Shown piece by piece: positions 21,215 to 32,350 of a DNA stretch of 64,000 bases. The DNA comes from Otatea glauca (taxonomy: Eukaryota > Streptophyta > Magnoliopsida > Poales > Poaceae), in contig CM070721.1 in assembly GCA_036346275.1 (NCBI GenBank), positions 7,700,452 through 7,764,451 of the forward strand, given 5' to 3'. Made by a program: the position numbers and the translations under genes. Within the stretch, counting starts at the first letter, position 1; every line of letters begins with the position of its first letter. The notes beneath the pieces are model-generated. The model ran no database searches and had not been told where the DNA came from. It worked only from the letters and a program-made list of their open reading frames with translations.

Positions 21215-22870
21215 TTATCAATCGATGTAGGTCGTATGACAACATTTTTTTAATCTACTAGCTCTCTCTGTATATTATACGAGGTTACGTGAGACTTGTC
21301 CATGCATTTCGCCTTAACCGAAAAACCACGTATCAATTCAAGCCGGCACCTCTCCACTGCGTTTAGAAGAACCAGAACAGTGGGATTTGGACTCGATCGT
21401 ACCTATGGCGAACCAGGTTTTGAAATTTCTTTTCCGGTTTACATTTTGAATGTGGGCGAAATCTCAGAATTTCGGATAAAATCTGATCAAAAATCAAAAA
21501 ATAAATTTGAAATTCGGAATTTTTTTAACAAATTTTCCGAAATTTCTAATGAAATTGTCAAAATCTCGATAAAATTCAACCGAGTAAAAATAGTCGAAAC
21601 GATGTTAAAAAAATCTTTGGATGGTCCTGACGCATCACTAATGTTCCCATAAAACTTTCAGATGATAATCAAGGCTAAGGAATTTTTAAAAATTCTGATA
21701 GTTTTACTGTCCTGATAAAAGACTGATCGGAATATTTCAACTGTATGAAAAATGGTGCAAACCACGTTAGAAATTTTTTAAAATTTCTATGGATGGTCCT
21801 GACATATCACTAATAATTTCATAAAATGTATTGATGATAATCAAGCTTAAGGAATGTTCAAAAATTCGAATAGTGCTACTCAAGGTTGACCGACAAATTT
21901 CAACCGAATGAAAAATAGTTCAAACCACGTTAGAAATTTTTGAAATTTTTTTGTGGATGTTTATGATGCATCAATAATATTCCTATAAAATTTTAAGATG
22001 ATGATCAAGCTTGAGGAATTTTCAAAAATTATGACAGTGCTACTATCCTGATAAAAGCCTTACGGTGCTACATGTATTGCTTCCGTAGATTTGATTGAGC
22101 AACCAAAACAAGTTTAATTTTTTTGAAACTTTTAGAGAAAGGTTCTAAGGAAATTCTTAAGCTGTATTAAAAATTTTGGCTTATGTTCATTCTCGAGCGA
22201 ATTTATAAAATTCTGACTCGACTATTGTCTCAATTATGTTCATTTTGTTTTTGAATTTTTAAATATAACAAATGAAGTTCAATTTTTTTGAATTTTTATG
22301 TATAATCCTAGACTGATAAATATGATACCATAAATTTTTTAGAGCATGATCAATCTTGTACAATTTTATAAAAATCTAACAGTGTTTCTGCTATTTTTAT
22401 AAAACGTTCCAAAAATTCGGTTTTTCAACAAATTTTCATGGAAGATGACATTCTTAAGGGTTATCGACCCAAATCTGGTCAAAACACCCGAGATTTAGGG
22501 GAAATTTCAAAAATTATTCAATTAGTTTATCCGGCCATTATTTTGAATCTTGTCCCCAATTGAAATCCGAAATTTCACCCGGATTTTAAACTATGGGCCG
22601 AACTCATGCAAGCAAGACCTCATATATCTAAAATTGCGGGTGTTAATTGTTTGATCAACCAATGGAAATGTGCCACAGAGATAAATTCAAAAGAAGGTTC
22701 ACATATGACAAGTAAGTCATACCTAAAGCTTTCCTAATGTTGGCTAAGTCATGCATCCACCAACAAAAGAGATTTAACGAAAACGAAGTAGAAAGGAGGG
22801 TGTCCTCCACAATGTACTTCATACCTAGAATTTTACATCTATTGGCGGTTAGGAACAAATATGTCTACGA
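21215..22870. repeat. Diverged segmental tandem duplication, copy 1
   Basis: Its left block (21215-21390) matches 22920-23100, sharing 'cgtatgacaacat' and 'catgcattt(c/g)gccttaacc'. Its right block (22605-22860) matches 23770-24000, sharing 'tttgatcaaccaatgga' and 'gtcatgcatccaccaaca'. The two blocks are separated by a hAT insertion. No coding sequence is recognised. Confidence 0.75.
21414..22595. mobile_element. hAT-like non-autonomous element, family C
   Basis: A 1182-bp element starting CAGGTTTTGAAATTTC and ending GATTTTAAACTATG, imperfect inverted termini. The flanking octamers TGGCGAAC (21406-21413) and GGCCGAAC (22596-22603) match at 6 of 8 positions. Inside are about three tandem units of 164-172 bp, starting near 21619, 21791 and 21955. 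No coding capacity. Confidence 0.75.
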
Positions 22871-22904
22871 GTGTAGTAGTCCTGATCGAATTGAAAGTTG
22901 AATT

Positions 22905-24010
22905 CTCCATGTTAACTTTACCTGTTGGCGTTGATCGTATGACAACATGTTTTGGATCTAGCTCTCTTAATTTGCATTTTACATTAGGTTATGTGAGACT
23001 TGACCATGCATTTGGCCTTAACCAAAAACCATCCATCAAACCCCTCCGTCCGTGAATCCGTCTCCTCTGCTTCATTTAGAAGAACTAGAATAGTGGTACT
23101 TAGAAACATTCTAATGTTCTAAATAATTAGCTATAGTTGTACTATAGTTTTTTTTATTTCAAATTCGAAGCTATGGGCTAATGTTCTCCTATATTAGCTA
23201 CAAACACTATAGCTAGCAATAGCTCTGCTATTTGATATAGCTTGTAGCTAGTGATAGCTTCACTATCCTATATAGTTATCTATAGACCAAAATATTGGAC
23301 CTTTTTTGAAATCAAACATTATTAAAATGTCTAAATGCATATCTTATAAGCCTGAACTACGAAAAAACTAGTAAAGGATATTATCTCGTCATTTTTCAAT
23401 AATCCAACATTCATATTGCCTAGTGAATAAATACTTGTTGTTAAGAACATTTTGATATAATTATCATTTATGGTTTTTTTGGACAAGTATGTTTGTTGAT
23501 TCCGAACTTGACTCATATTCTGATTATAAAAATATTAGTACTTCTAAAGTATACCATGTTTTTATGATTTGTTTGGATATGGCTTATATTTTTAATATTG
23601 TTAAAAAAAATATACTTAAAACGCGATGAACGATAGCTTCCACGATAGCTAGCAATAATCGCGGCAGCTTTTTTGAGAGTTTGCCATAAAGCCATGAAAA
23701 TCACGATTTAAAACCTCGATGCATTCCATGTGATTTTTTTCCCTCCATGTAATTCGGACTTGATCACAGCTGTTCCGAGCCCATCCAAAGGACTGGAGGC
23801 CTCGTATATCTAAAGTTGTGGCCGTTAATTATTTGATCAACCAATGGATGAGTGCGACGAAGGTAAGTTCAAAAGAAAGTTTGTGACAGACAGGTACTTC
23901 GCAGTCACGTAGAGCTTTCCTGATGTTGGCTAGGTCATGCATCCACCAACAGAAGAGACTAACGAAAACGAAGGAGAAAGTAGGGTGTCCTCCACAGTGG
24001 GGGGCTTGTC
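22905..24010. repeat. Diverged segmental tandem duplication, copy 2
   Basis: It matches copy 1 in both outer blocks but carries a different insert (about 23100-23745) where copy 1 has the family C element. Confidence 0.75.
23100..23745. mobile_element. Unclassified insertion in duplication copy 2
   Basis: This 650-bp segment is absent from the corresponding position of copy 1. It is rich in 'atagctag' and 'ctatagct' words, in both orientations near its two ends. I could not define clean termini or a target duplication. Confidence 0.45.
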
Positions 24011-24267
24011 GAATCTCTTTTCGGATCTCACAATCGATAGTAATCATGGAGGATGCAGCCTAAAGGACCGCAAGATATCTTGGTGTCATGTGTGTGTATG
24101 CGTGCGTGCTCCCGTATGTAATCGCTAATCTTTTATACATGATGTCATATAACTCGTCTATAGTTCTGTGACAAGAGGCAACTTAAAGCAGATAAATCAA
24201 AGTGAAAGGATTTACAAATGTCGTGTTCCCAGAATTTGCAAATTAAAACCTAATGGTATGTTTGGTC

Positions 24268-24400
24268 TAACAGTACCCCTCCGTTCAGAAATGTACTACG
24301 TTTTACGAAACGTGCAGTCAAACTTTCTTTACATTCCACTAATCGAGCAGATGAAAATGATATTATTAGATTAGATGTAAAATATATTTCCGTAATATAA
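24268..24400. mobile_element. Stowaway-like MITE fragment
   Basis: 'agtacccctccgttcagaaa' resembles the Stowaway (Tc1/mariner) terminus CTCCCTCCGT, and the internal words around 'tgtactac' and 'agatgtaaaatatatttcc' fit. The opposite terminus is not found. Confidence 0.5.
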
Positions 24401-25089
24401 TAGTTTTATGTTTTTCAATGAACACATTAGTGTAATAAGTACTATATAACAGTTTGTGTTTTTTCTCTCGTTTAAAAGCTAAAGTCTAAATAAATGGGTG
24501 GTTTTTTATCTCGGTTTTTTAAAAGCCATAAGTTTCTATATAACTAAAAGCCAAAAGACAACAGAGAGATATTTTTTGGCTTATTGAGAGTTGATTTAAA
24601 TTAATAACACTAAAGTTAGAGTAAACTTACCCATCTCTACTACGTATAAAAATAGACTACTTTCAAGCTGCTTAAAAAAAAAACTAGTTTTAAACTATAA
24701 ACAAAAACATAATTATAGAGAGGTGTGTGTAGGGGGTGCAGGTGTGCGTGGTGGGTGTGCGGGGGTGGCTAAAGCCGCTTCTTGGAGCCTTAGAGGAGCT
24801 TAGGCCTCTCTTTGGAATGTACATAAGAACTTAGGATTTTTGCATACAATAGTTTAATTATCATGATATAAAGAAAAATTGCTGTGCTCCAACGGGTACA
24901 GCGGAATCTAATTCTGGAATACATGGGCCTTCTAGTGTCAAAATGGTTCATCTTAAGGTAGCTTTAGTTTAGGTGCCTAGTGCTGAACTAATCCGAGGTT
25001 AATCAAGTGGAGCAACAACTAATACATTGGGATGTGTATCTCGTAATTAGCACGGGATTTAAGAAAAACAAAACTCGTCAAACATGCGT
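24401..25089. other. Intergenic, nothing firm recognised
   Basis: AT-rich with a short G-rich stretch at 24718-24770 (gtgtgtgtagggggtg-type). No gene or bounded element. Confidence 0.45.
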
Positions 25090-25094
25090 TCCAT

Positions 25095-25325
25095 ACTTCC
25101 ATGTAACACTATGGACTTCTTTTTTTAAAAAAATTAGTCAAAGCACTAGTATTTATTAAAAAAAGAATAACAGTTGAATTATAAACACATGCACACCAAT
25201 CCACACACATCGCTCCTGCACCCAACCCTCACGAGCACACCGAACGAGCAGAGCTCAAATCCGGGTGGGCGAGACGCTCACCTGCACCTTTGGCCAATTG
25301 AGCTAATTACCTCAGTCCTCTACAC
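25095..25325 (-). mobile_element. SINE-like element, tRNA-derived (candidate)
   Basis: On the minus strand the start region holds TAGCTCAATTGG, a near-match to the RNA polymerase III A box (TRGCNNAGYNGG). A weaker B-box-like GGATTTGAGCTC follows about 40 nt downstream. The tail is T/A-rich. This fits a tRNA-derived SINE, but I could not define target duplications. Confidence 0.45.
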
Positions 25326-25329
25326 TACG

Positions 25330-26163
25330 GACTAGTGATCTTTTGCTACACACAAAAACAAGCAGCTAGGATATAAATGTTGCCAGTTGGCCTCATACAT
25401 ACCAACATGTACGTACGTACGATTCCTCCGCAGAAAGAAGGAATTTCCTTCCCGTCGCCATGATTCGGCATCTAAGCACGCATGCCGTCTCCAGTCTCAC
25501 CATCCATGCCATGTATTCATAGCCTTTGACAACTAGTGGTGGCTAACCAATAGAGAGGGGTTAATTAACAAGCTAGATAATTAATCATAGCTTGTTGATC
25601 ATGCTCGAATGGTCAAAAATGTCTAGACTAATCAGTTCCCTTAGAGTGATCTGCGTTGGACCACAGCGCCAATGATCTAGCTAGCCAGCTACCTCATGAT
25701 CATGATCATCACATTCTTCTTCTCTTTCAATTCCTCATGATTAACGGCACTTGTATATGCTGGAATTAATTTAATGGAAGAATTCAAGTAGTGTTTAGTT
25801 GATGATGTGAGACTTTAGTCCTATATTACTTAGCTAGGTGACAGAAAATTAACTTATAATTAGAGATCTTGTATAAACTCTAGTATAAGTTGGTGGCAAT
25901 GCTAGAGGTATACATGGTTGACTTATATTAGGCTATGTACACGCACTTGTATCGCGTATTTCGCGTGTTTATCGTGTGATCTGTGGCTATACCATATCAC
26001 TTTACATCTCGACTGTCGTATACGCAATACTTAACACCATATTTTTATTGTATAACTATAGAACTAAATTAATATTATGCCACTTTTATTTTCTAACTGT
26101 ATCTATATACGCATATATGATGGATGGATAGATGGCATTGCAAATGTATGATTGCCTCCAGGG
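25330..26163. other. Intergenic, nothing recognised
   Basis: Mixed-composition sequence with the tetranucleotide run 'acgtacgtacgta' near 25410. No gene or bounded repeat. Confidence 0.45.
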
Positions 26164-26171
26164 GATCAAAG

Positions 26172-26767
26172 TAGGGTTGAAAACAGAGAAGGAAGTCTTT
26201 TAAAAAAACGGAAACGAAAAATGTCGGTACGGAAACATAAATGGGAGAGCTAGTTCCGACGGAAACGAAAATTCCGTATAAATAAAACCGAAAAATCTGT
26301 CTTCTAATTTAAATAATATCATAAATATATAATACTTTATTAAAAATATCAAACAGAGTTCAAAAATTCTCAAAAATGTTTTATAACATTTTGAATTTAG
26401 AAAAATGATTTCCAGTAAGATTTTGGTTTTGTTTTTCTGAAATAAATTATTTATTTTAATCTAAAAATAGAAAAAAAATCATTAATTAAATGCTGAAAAT
26501 TCAGAATTTTTTTATAAAATCCGAATTAAATGCTCAATTAAAGAATTTGCAAATTTTTAGGGTGTTACAACTGGGAACGTACCTGGATGAAATTTTTCGC
26601 TTTCGCTTCCGTATCCACTCTATTCCGTTCCGCATTCATTCTGTCACTATCTATTTTAATATTCGTTTTCGAGGTTTTCGATTTCGTTTCCGTTATGAGT
26701 AAAAAAAATATATAATCGGAAATAGAACAATTATTTACCTACCATTTTCATTTCGTTTTTATCCCTA
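26172..26767. mobile_element. Ac/Ds-like hAT element, family A, non-autonomous
   Basis: A 596-bp element with TAGGGTTGAAAAC at the left and CGTTTTTATCCCTA at the right, close to the Ac/Ds terminus TAGGGATGAAA. The flanking octamers GATCAAAG and TACCAAAG match at 6 of 8 positions. Subterminal regions are dense in 'cggaaacg' words in opposite orientations. No transposase is present. Confidence 0.85.
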
Positions 26768-27002
26768 TACCAAAGGATATGGAGACATGGTCCTAACCCT
26801 CTGACGGTCAAACAAGGGATTATCTTAGCGTTTGGACGATGGAGATGGGCCATGGGCGTAACCCCTTTTGGTCTCCCTTCTTTCTTGCGAAAAGGGTGGC
26901 AACGTGGCATGTGATGGATTTCTTGGCTGAATCTAGGTGCTGACTGCTGAACTTATAGCCTACCCACGCGGTATGTCGACCATTGTGTTTTCCAAACTTT
27001 TC

Positions 27003-28417
27003 TGCTGCATTATCTTCATAAATTATCGTGGGAGTTTGCTCAATGTTCAAGCCACATGACTTACGGATGTGGTGAACCATTCTTCGAGCCATGCACATTC
27101 ACGCGATGCTTCATACAAAGCGATGATTTCCAGTGGTTTGTCGACGTCGAGACAAGAGTCTGCTTAGACGACTTCCAAGAAATTGCTGTTCCTCCACATA
27201 GGAAAACATAGCCAGTTTGGGACTTACCAGTATGCGGGTCTGATAAATACCCAGCATCGGCATAGCCAACCAAATTCAATTCATTATTTCTTCTGAAGAA
27301 CAGACCAAGGTCTTTGCTTCCTTGGAGGTAGCGGAAGATGTCCTTGATCCCTTTCCAATGCCTTTTGGTGGGTTCTGCACTGTACCGAGCTAGCAAATTC
27401 ACAGCGAACGCAATGTCCGGCCTAGTGCTATTTGCAAGGTACATGAGCGCTCAATTGCACTCGGATATGGGAATTCTGCTCCGGGACTTCCTCCCCCTCT
27501 TCTCTAGGTCTGTATGGGTCTAGGTCTGCTTGGAGTGACCTTCCGACCATTGGAGTCTTCGCAGGATATGCCTTTTCAAAACCAAACCTTTCCAACACTT
27601 TCTGTGTGTAGGTTGATTGATGTACCAAGATTCCTCCTTGGACATGTTCAAGCTGCAAGCCTAAACAAAACTTGGTTTTACCCAAATCTTTCATTTCAAA
27701 CTCAGACTTCAAGTATGAGCATGCCTCTTCAATTTCTTCATCCGTCCCAATGATGTTCAAGTCATCTACATAGACGGAGATTATCTGAGAATCCATTCGG
27801 GATCACAGTATAAACACACATGGACAATCTTATTTGTGTAGCCTTTCTTGCAGAGAAAGTCACTCAGCGATTGTACCACATTCTTCTGATCGCTTGATCC
27901 ATACGGTGATTTCTCCAATTTCACACTGCATGTGTTTCTATTTGCTCCATCTTGGTTGGGATAGGAATTCCTTCCGTACTTTCATGTATATCTCGAATCC
28001 AAGTTTCCATACTAAATATCTTGTGACAACATCCATTAGCTTCATTCTCAACTTCAAGTTGATCGCCATTGAGATCAAATATCTAAAGGTAATTCCTCCC
28101 ATGGCCCGGAGAATAGGTTTCTTCATAATCAACTCCGGGACGTTGAGTGAAACCTTGAGCTACAAGCCTTGCTTTGTACCTTACAACCGTTGTTTTCATT
28201 TCTCTTCCGAACAAAGACCCATTTGTGACCTACGGGGTTTATATGGGGAGGTGTGCGGCATCTGAACAAACACCTCTCTCTTGTTCGGAGAGACTAACTC
28301 TGCAGATGATTGCCTTTTCCATTCTTCCCAATCTAGCCTTTTCTTGCACTCTGCGAGAGATGCGAGCTCGGGATCATGATCAATGATCGAGGCAATCTTC
28401 TTTGAAGTAGGCATCAA
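27003..28417 (-). pseudogene. copia-2 pol: reverse transcriptase and RNase H
   Basis: The catalytic words 'ISVYVDDLNIIGTDEE' lie at about 27740-27790, followed by 'LGKTKFCLGLQLEH' and 'VHQSTYTQKVLERFGFEKAY'. RNase H words follow at 27061-27444 ('FAVNLLARYSAEPTKRHW', 'ADAGYLSDPHTGKSQTGY'). The N-terminal reverse transcriptase part is split over frames between 27930 and 28417 (for example 'LAECKKRLDWEEWKR'). RNase H is cut off at about 27003. Confidence 0.88.
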
Positions 28418-28938
28418 CGTTGGTCGTTGCTCTATTCAGGATTCTCTGTTATTACAAAGTTTATGGCCATTTCTTCATGGGGTGCTTCATGCACTTCTAC
28501 TTGCTCTTCATTTGCTTTTCCTATCGCAGAGCAAGTTCCTTTAGCTTTCATCGCTATGTGTGCGCACACATTATTTCGTGGCTTCTGCGATGGAAGATTC
28601 AAGTCCGAATTGCCTTTCTGTTGGCTTCTTTCGGTGCAGTCTCAACTGGCTCCCCTTCTTTCCTTGGGGCATTTTCGTGATTGGTTGTGGTAAGTCCTCT
28701 CGCCAGCTTTTCTCAGACGTCTCGGGTACTTTGGGTTTGAGGAGCCGATTGCTGTTCTTTTCTTTGAGGCCTCTGAACAGGTTGAGGATACCTTCTATTT
28801 TCTTTGGTATTTCCACCCTCTCGGTGCATTCCTTGCGGGTACATGCGACTTAACCACGCCCTTCGGATCACAAAATGATCAGCGGTTCATTTGCTAAATT
28901 CGCAAATCAATTATCTTCGGACTTCTTGATTTGCTTCA

Positions 28939-29787
28939 TTAGTTCGGGGTCATGTGCGGGGATCGGTGGAATGCCATATGATTTCCGGCATTTTTCATCA
29001 AAGGTTGATTTCCTCCCCCTAATGACGGGAAACGATCCTCGTCAAAGATGCAATCAGCGAACCGGGCTGTATGCAAATCTCCAGTCATGGGTTCCAAATA
29101 CCTGATTATGGATGCACTCTCATAACCAACGTATATCCCAGACTTGCGGAGAGGGCCCATAGCAGTCCGCTGAGGGGGTGGTATAGGTACATATACCATA
29201 CACCCAAATTTTCTAAGATGGGAGATCTTCGGGATGATCCCGTGCACAAGCTGCATAGGAGAATGGATGTTGTAGGCGATGGTGCAAATTGATAAGAGCT
29301 GCTGCGTGCAGGACTGCGTGTCCCCAACAAGTGTTGGGCAAGTTACAACTCTGCAAAAGCGGTCTGGCAATGAACTTAATCCTCTTTATTAGTGCTTCTG
29401 CTAGTCCGTTCTGCGTATGAACGTGCGGTACGGAGTGCTCAATCGCTATCCTGTTCTTTGTGCAATAATCATCAAATGCCTTTGAAGTAAATTCTCCGGC
29501 ATTGTCCATTCTAATGGACTTCACGCGATGATCAGGGAAAGCGTTCTTTATTCTTATGATCTGCGAGATCAGCTTTGCAAAAGCGTGGTTTCTTGTTGAC
29601 AACAAGCATACATGCGACCATTTCGAGGAAGCATCAATGAGCACCATAAAGTATCGAAACGGCCCTGATAGGGGCTGAATCGGACATAAATATCCCCTGG
29701 ATGCGTTCGAGAATGCGAGATTTCACTTTGCACTTTCATGACGGAGGGTCTAGTTATTAATTTCCCGGTGGCACATGCAGGGCACAC
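28939..29787 (-). pseudogene. copia-2 pol: integrase
   Basis: The zinc-binding 'MCPACATGKL' opens the region (29569-29787). The catalytic core has 'MVLIDASSKWSHVCLL', then 'IRMDNAGEFTSKAFDDYC' and 'HVHTQNGLAEALIKRIK', carrying Asp and Glu positions of the D,D-35-E fold. Later 'HLRKFGCMVYVPIPPPQRT' marks the C-terminal part. A frame change separates the first segment from the rest, and a few landmark residues are altered. Confidence 0.88.
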
Positions 29788-29857
29788 AAAATCTTCATGA
29801 TTCGGAAATTTTTAACGTTAATGCCATGACCTTGTGAGTTGTTCACTATATTTCTCA

Positions 29858-30286
29858 TCATTCTAAGACCGGATGACCTAATCTACCATGCCATAAAGAA
29901 AATAATTCAGAGCTTCTAAAAACAGTCTTCAAGGAAGTATACACTTCGGGTGCATGAATATTCGTGTAGTACAACCCAGATTCATATGAGGGACATTTTT
30001 CTAATACCATTTTTCCACATACCGCGTGCTTCACAATGCACAAGTATTCTTTGCCATTTTCTTCATTGGTTTCTACGTGAAAACCATTGGCGCGGATGTC
30101 TTTAAAGCTTAAGAGAGTGCGTGTTGATTCAGGGTACAAAAGGGCTTCTTCAATTACCAAAGTTGTACCCATAGGCAATATAATAGTGGCTCTTCCTGAG
30201 CCGATTACATATGAGTCGCTTCCTGCGATCGTAGTAATTAAGATGGTATTTGTTGTGCCACTATCAACAATGCATATCTCTTCCAT
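29858..30286 (-). pseudogene. copia-2: protease and GAG-pre-integrase segment
   Basis: 'EEICIVDSGTTNTIL' contains the retropepsin active-site Asp (D-S-G/T type). 'LYPESTRTLLSFKDIRANGF' and 'LWHGRLGHP' are the standard protease-distal and pre-integrase landmarks. This 142-residue piece is intact but isolated from gag and integrase by frame breaks. Confidence 0.88.
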
Positions 30287-30492
30287 TTGGGCGCTACACG
30301 ATTTCTAGATAAAAGAAATATAATTCTAATCAGACTGAGGCAAAAACAATCCAAATATTACTTGCAAAATTGAAGAATACTGGAATAAAGAATAAATTGC
30401 GTATTTATTCATGAAAGAAGTATGCTCTTCTAGAGCTTACAATCCTTTATTCAAAGAAAAAAAACTAACAACCATAAACTAAAAGAAATGCA

Positions 30493-31510
30493 TTAAACAG
30501 AATCTGTAAAATATGCATTAATTTCTGCTTCTATATCATCTGCAGAAGTTTTCTCTTCATTTGCCATAATAATGGCTGCAGCATCGATGTCTAGGCTATT
30601 CTGTGAGGATGAGGCAAGTGGGGTGTCTACATCCATGACATCATCTTCACCGATGTTGGCGGTCGCGCTCTGCAAGGCGTTTTCCTTTGCCTTCTTCTTA
30701 GTCCGATATCGTTGATCGCTTCCTTGGATTCTCGACATATCTTCGACCAATGTCCCAAGTGCCACACTTGAAGCACGTCTGTTCTGCTGTCCATACGGCT
30801 TGGCGTGCGTCTTTTCTTTGTCATCCCTCTTCACAGGGCTTTGGACTTTCCTTTGGCACGGGGTCTCTCTTTCCACCTGTTTGCCCTTCTTTCTATGAGT
30901 GAGCTTTCTCACCTTGTAGCTATTGGCATTGACTTGATGCGCCGTGCCTCGCCCAGTGGTCAGACATAGTTCTTTCGTAGAACATCGTCTTGCGATTCCA
31001 GAACTTGCATTACATCAATCGGTTCGCTATACTCCTTGTATGCGTCTCCGACGATAGCGTGCACTCTGGATAGCATTAGGGTGGAAGGTAGAGAGTTTTC
31101 TCAATCTTCTCTTCATCGGTGATCTTCTTGCCACATAGAGAGATTGGTACAAATTCATGCAAAGCGTAATTGTACTCGACCATTGATACAAGTCGCAAAC
31201 CTCAGCGTACCCAATCTTGCTGTGCTTGGGGCAAGATGGTGTACTTGAGCTTTTCGAACCGCTTCTGAAGTGCAGTCCAAAGCTCAAGTGCACTCTCCTC
31301 AGCCATATATTCATTCTTTAGAGTGGCCGAGAGGTGGTGCCTGAGAAAATGTAGAGCTTGATCGTTCTGCTCAGCGGTAGGTTTTGCGTCCTGCGAGGAC
31401 CCTAGACCAATCATTGAGCGAGACTTCTTGCCCCAAGAACAATCTTTACGTCCGATGCCCAAGTGAGGTAGTTCGACTGCAAGGGGCAGTTCTTCAAACT
31501 CACGATTCAC
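30493..31510 (-). pseudogene. copia-2 gag, fragmented
   Basis: The N-terminal half (31202-31510) has 'QALHFLRHHLSATLKNEY' and 'ALELWTALQKRFEKLKY', typical gag core words. The zinc knuckle near 30740-30790 is split by a one-base frame change: 'CFKCG' in one frame, then 'LGHWSKICRES' in the next. The C-terminal part (30493-30912) is Lys/Asp-rich. Confidence 0.85.
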
Positions 31511-31990
31511 AATGCGGACATCCGCATGATTTCAAAATTACGTTTAGATTCTGCGTGTGTCGATGAAAATGGTTGCAAAAGGCATAAAGTGTAGAAAAAT
31601 AAATTGCTATGCATTGCAATATCTTAAATAAAGCAACAGATTCAAATTCATAAAGAAAATTCATAAAACAGAGAAAAAGAGCAAGAAAAATTAAAAACAG
31701 AGCCAAATAAATCTTCTTGATTTTCTGGCAATTTTTCAAAATTTTCTGCAATTTTTTTTTTTTTATTTTATTTTTTCTCTTTTTTCTTTCTTCTTTTTCT
31801 TTTCTTTTTTTTTTTTTTCTTCCCGCGTTTTTTTTTTTTTTTTTCTTCCGCGAGAGGCCTCTGGCCTTGCCCTTTCTTCCCATACGTGCGTGCGGCTAGG
31901 GTTTCCCCTAGCCGCATGATCTCTGCGCCGTTTCTTTTTCATGCGTCTTTGCAAGGCGTCGCCCATCACTTCTTCTTCCACGCACGTGGC
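31511..31990 (-). other. copia-2 leader with a purine-rich tract
   Basis: Between gag and the presumed 5' end lies a long T/C run (31752-31852), which is A/G on the element strand. Then comes a 'ctagggtttcccctagc' segment like that in the copia-1 leader. The LTR that should follow is absent. Confidence 0.55.
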
Positions 31991-32074
31991 GGCTAGAGAT
32001 GCCCAGTATATGCGGGGATGAAGTGGTTAGTCAGGTAGGCCCAATTTTAGCCAGAAGTTCTGGCATTCATTTAA

Positions 32075-32350
32075 GATCCTGTTTGAAGGATTTAAGCTAG
32101 TTTTAGCTTTCGAAAAATCAGTAAACCCCAAATAGCTCAGTTTTTAAGTGATTTTTTTTTGCATAAGCTAGAAGCTATATATAACTAGCAAAAGCTTTAG
32201 TTGAAAGTTGAGCTAGATCTAATTTTGCAGTTTATTGCTGAGAAAAATTAACTATTTATCAAACGGTCTCTTATAAAAAAAATTATGGCTGCTTTTTAGC
32301 AAACCCTAAAACAGTTTTTAAGGAAAACTATAGCTTATCTAAACATACTC
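32075..32350. mobile_element. Tourist-like MITE (PIF/Harbinger type), 276 bp
   Basis: Imperfect inverted ends (left GATCCTGTTTGAAGG, right reading in reverse GAGTATGTTTAGAT) both lead into 'AAGCTA(g/t)AGTTTT'-like words. The trinucleotide TAA flanks each side (32072-32074 and 32351-32353), as expected for this superfamily. Non-coding. Confidence 0.65.

Larger units (their letters stand above)
27003..31990 (-). mobile_element. Ty1/copia remnant (copia-2), both LTRs missing
   Basis: Minus-strand order is gag, protease, integrase, reverse transcriptase, RNase H, as in Ty1/copia. No LTR, primer site or target duplication is found on either side. RNase H breaks off abruptly at about 27003 after 'TIIYEDNAA', where the sequence turns into unrelated DNA (26768-27002). 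Coding is in several frames, so the element is dead. Confidence 0.88.

Noticed and set aside
31717..31981. Lys/Glu-rich and Phe-rich open frames
   Set aside because: They are translations of the long T/C tract in the copia-2 leader.
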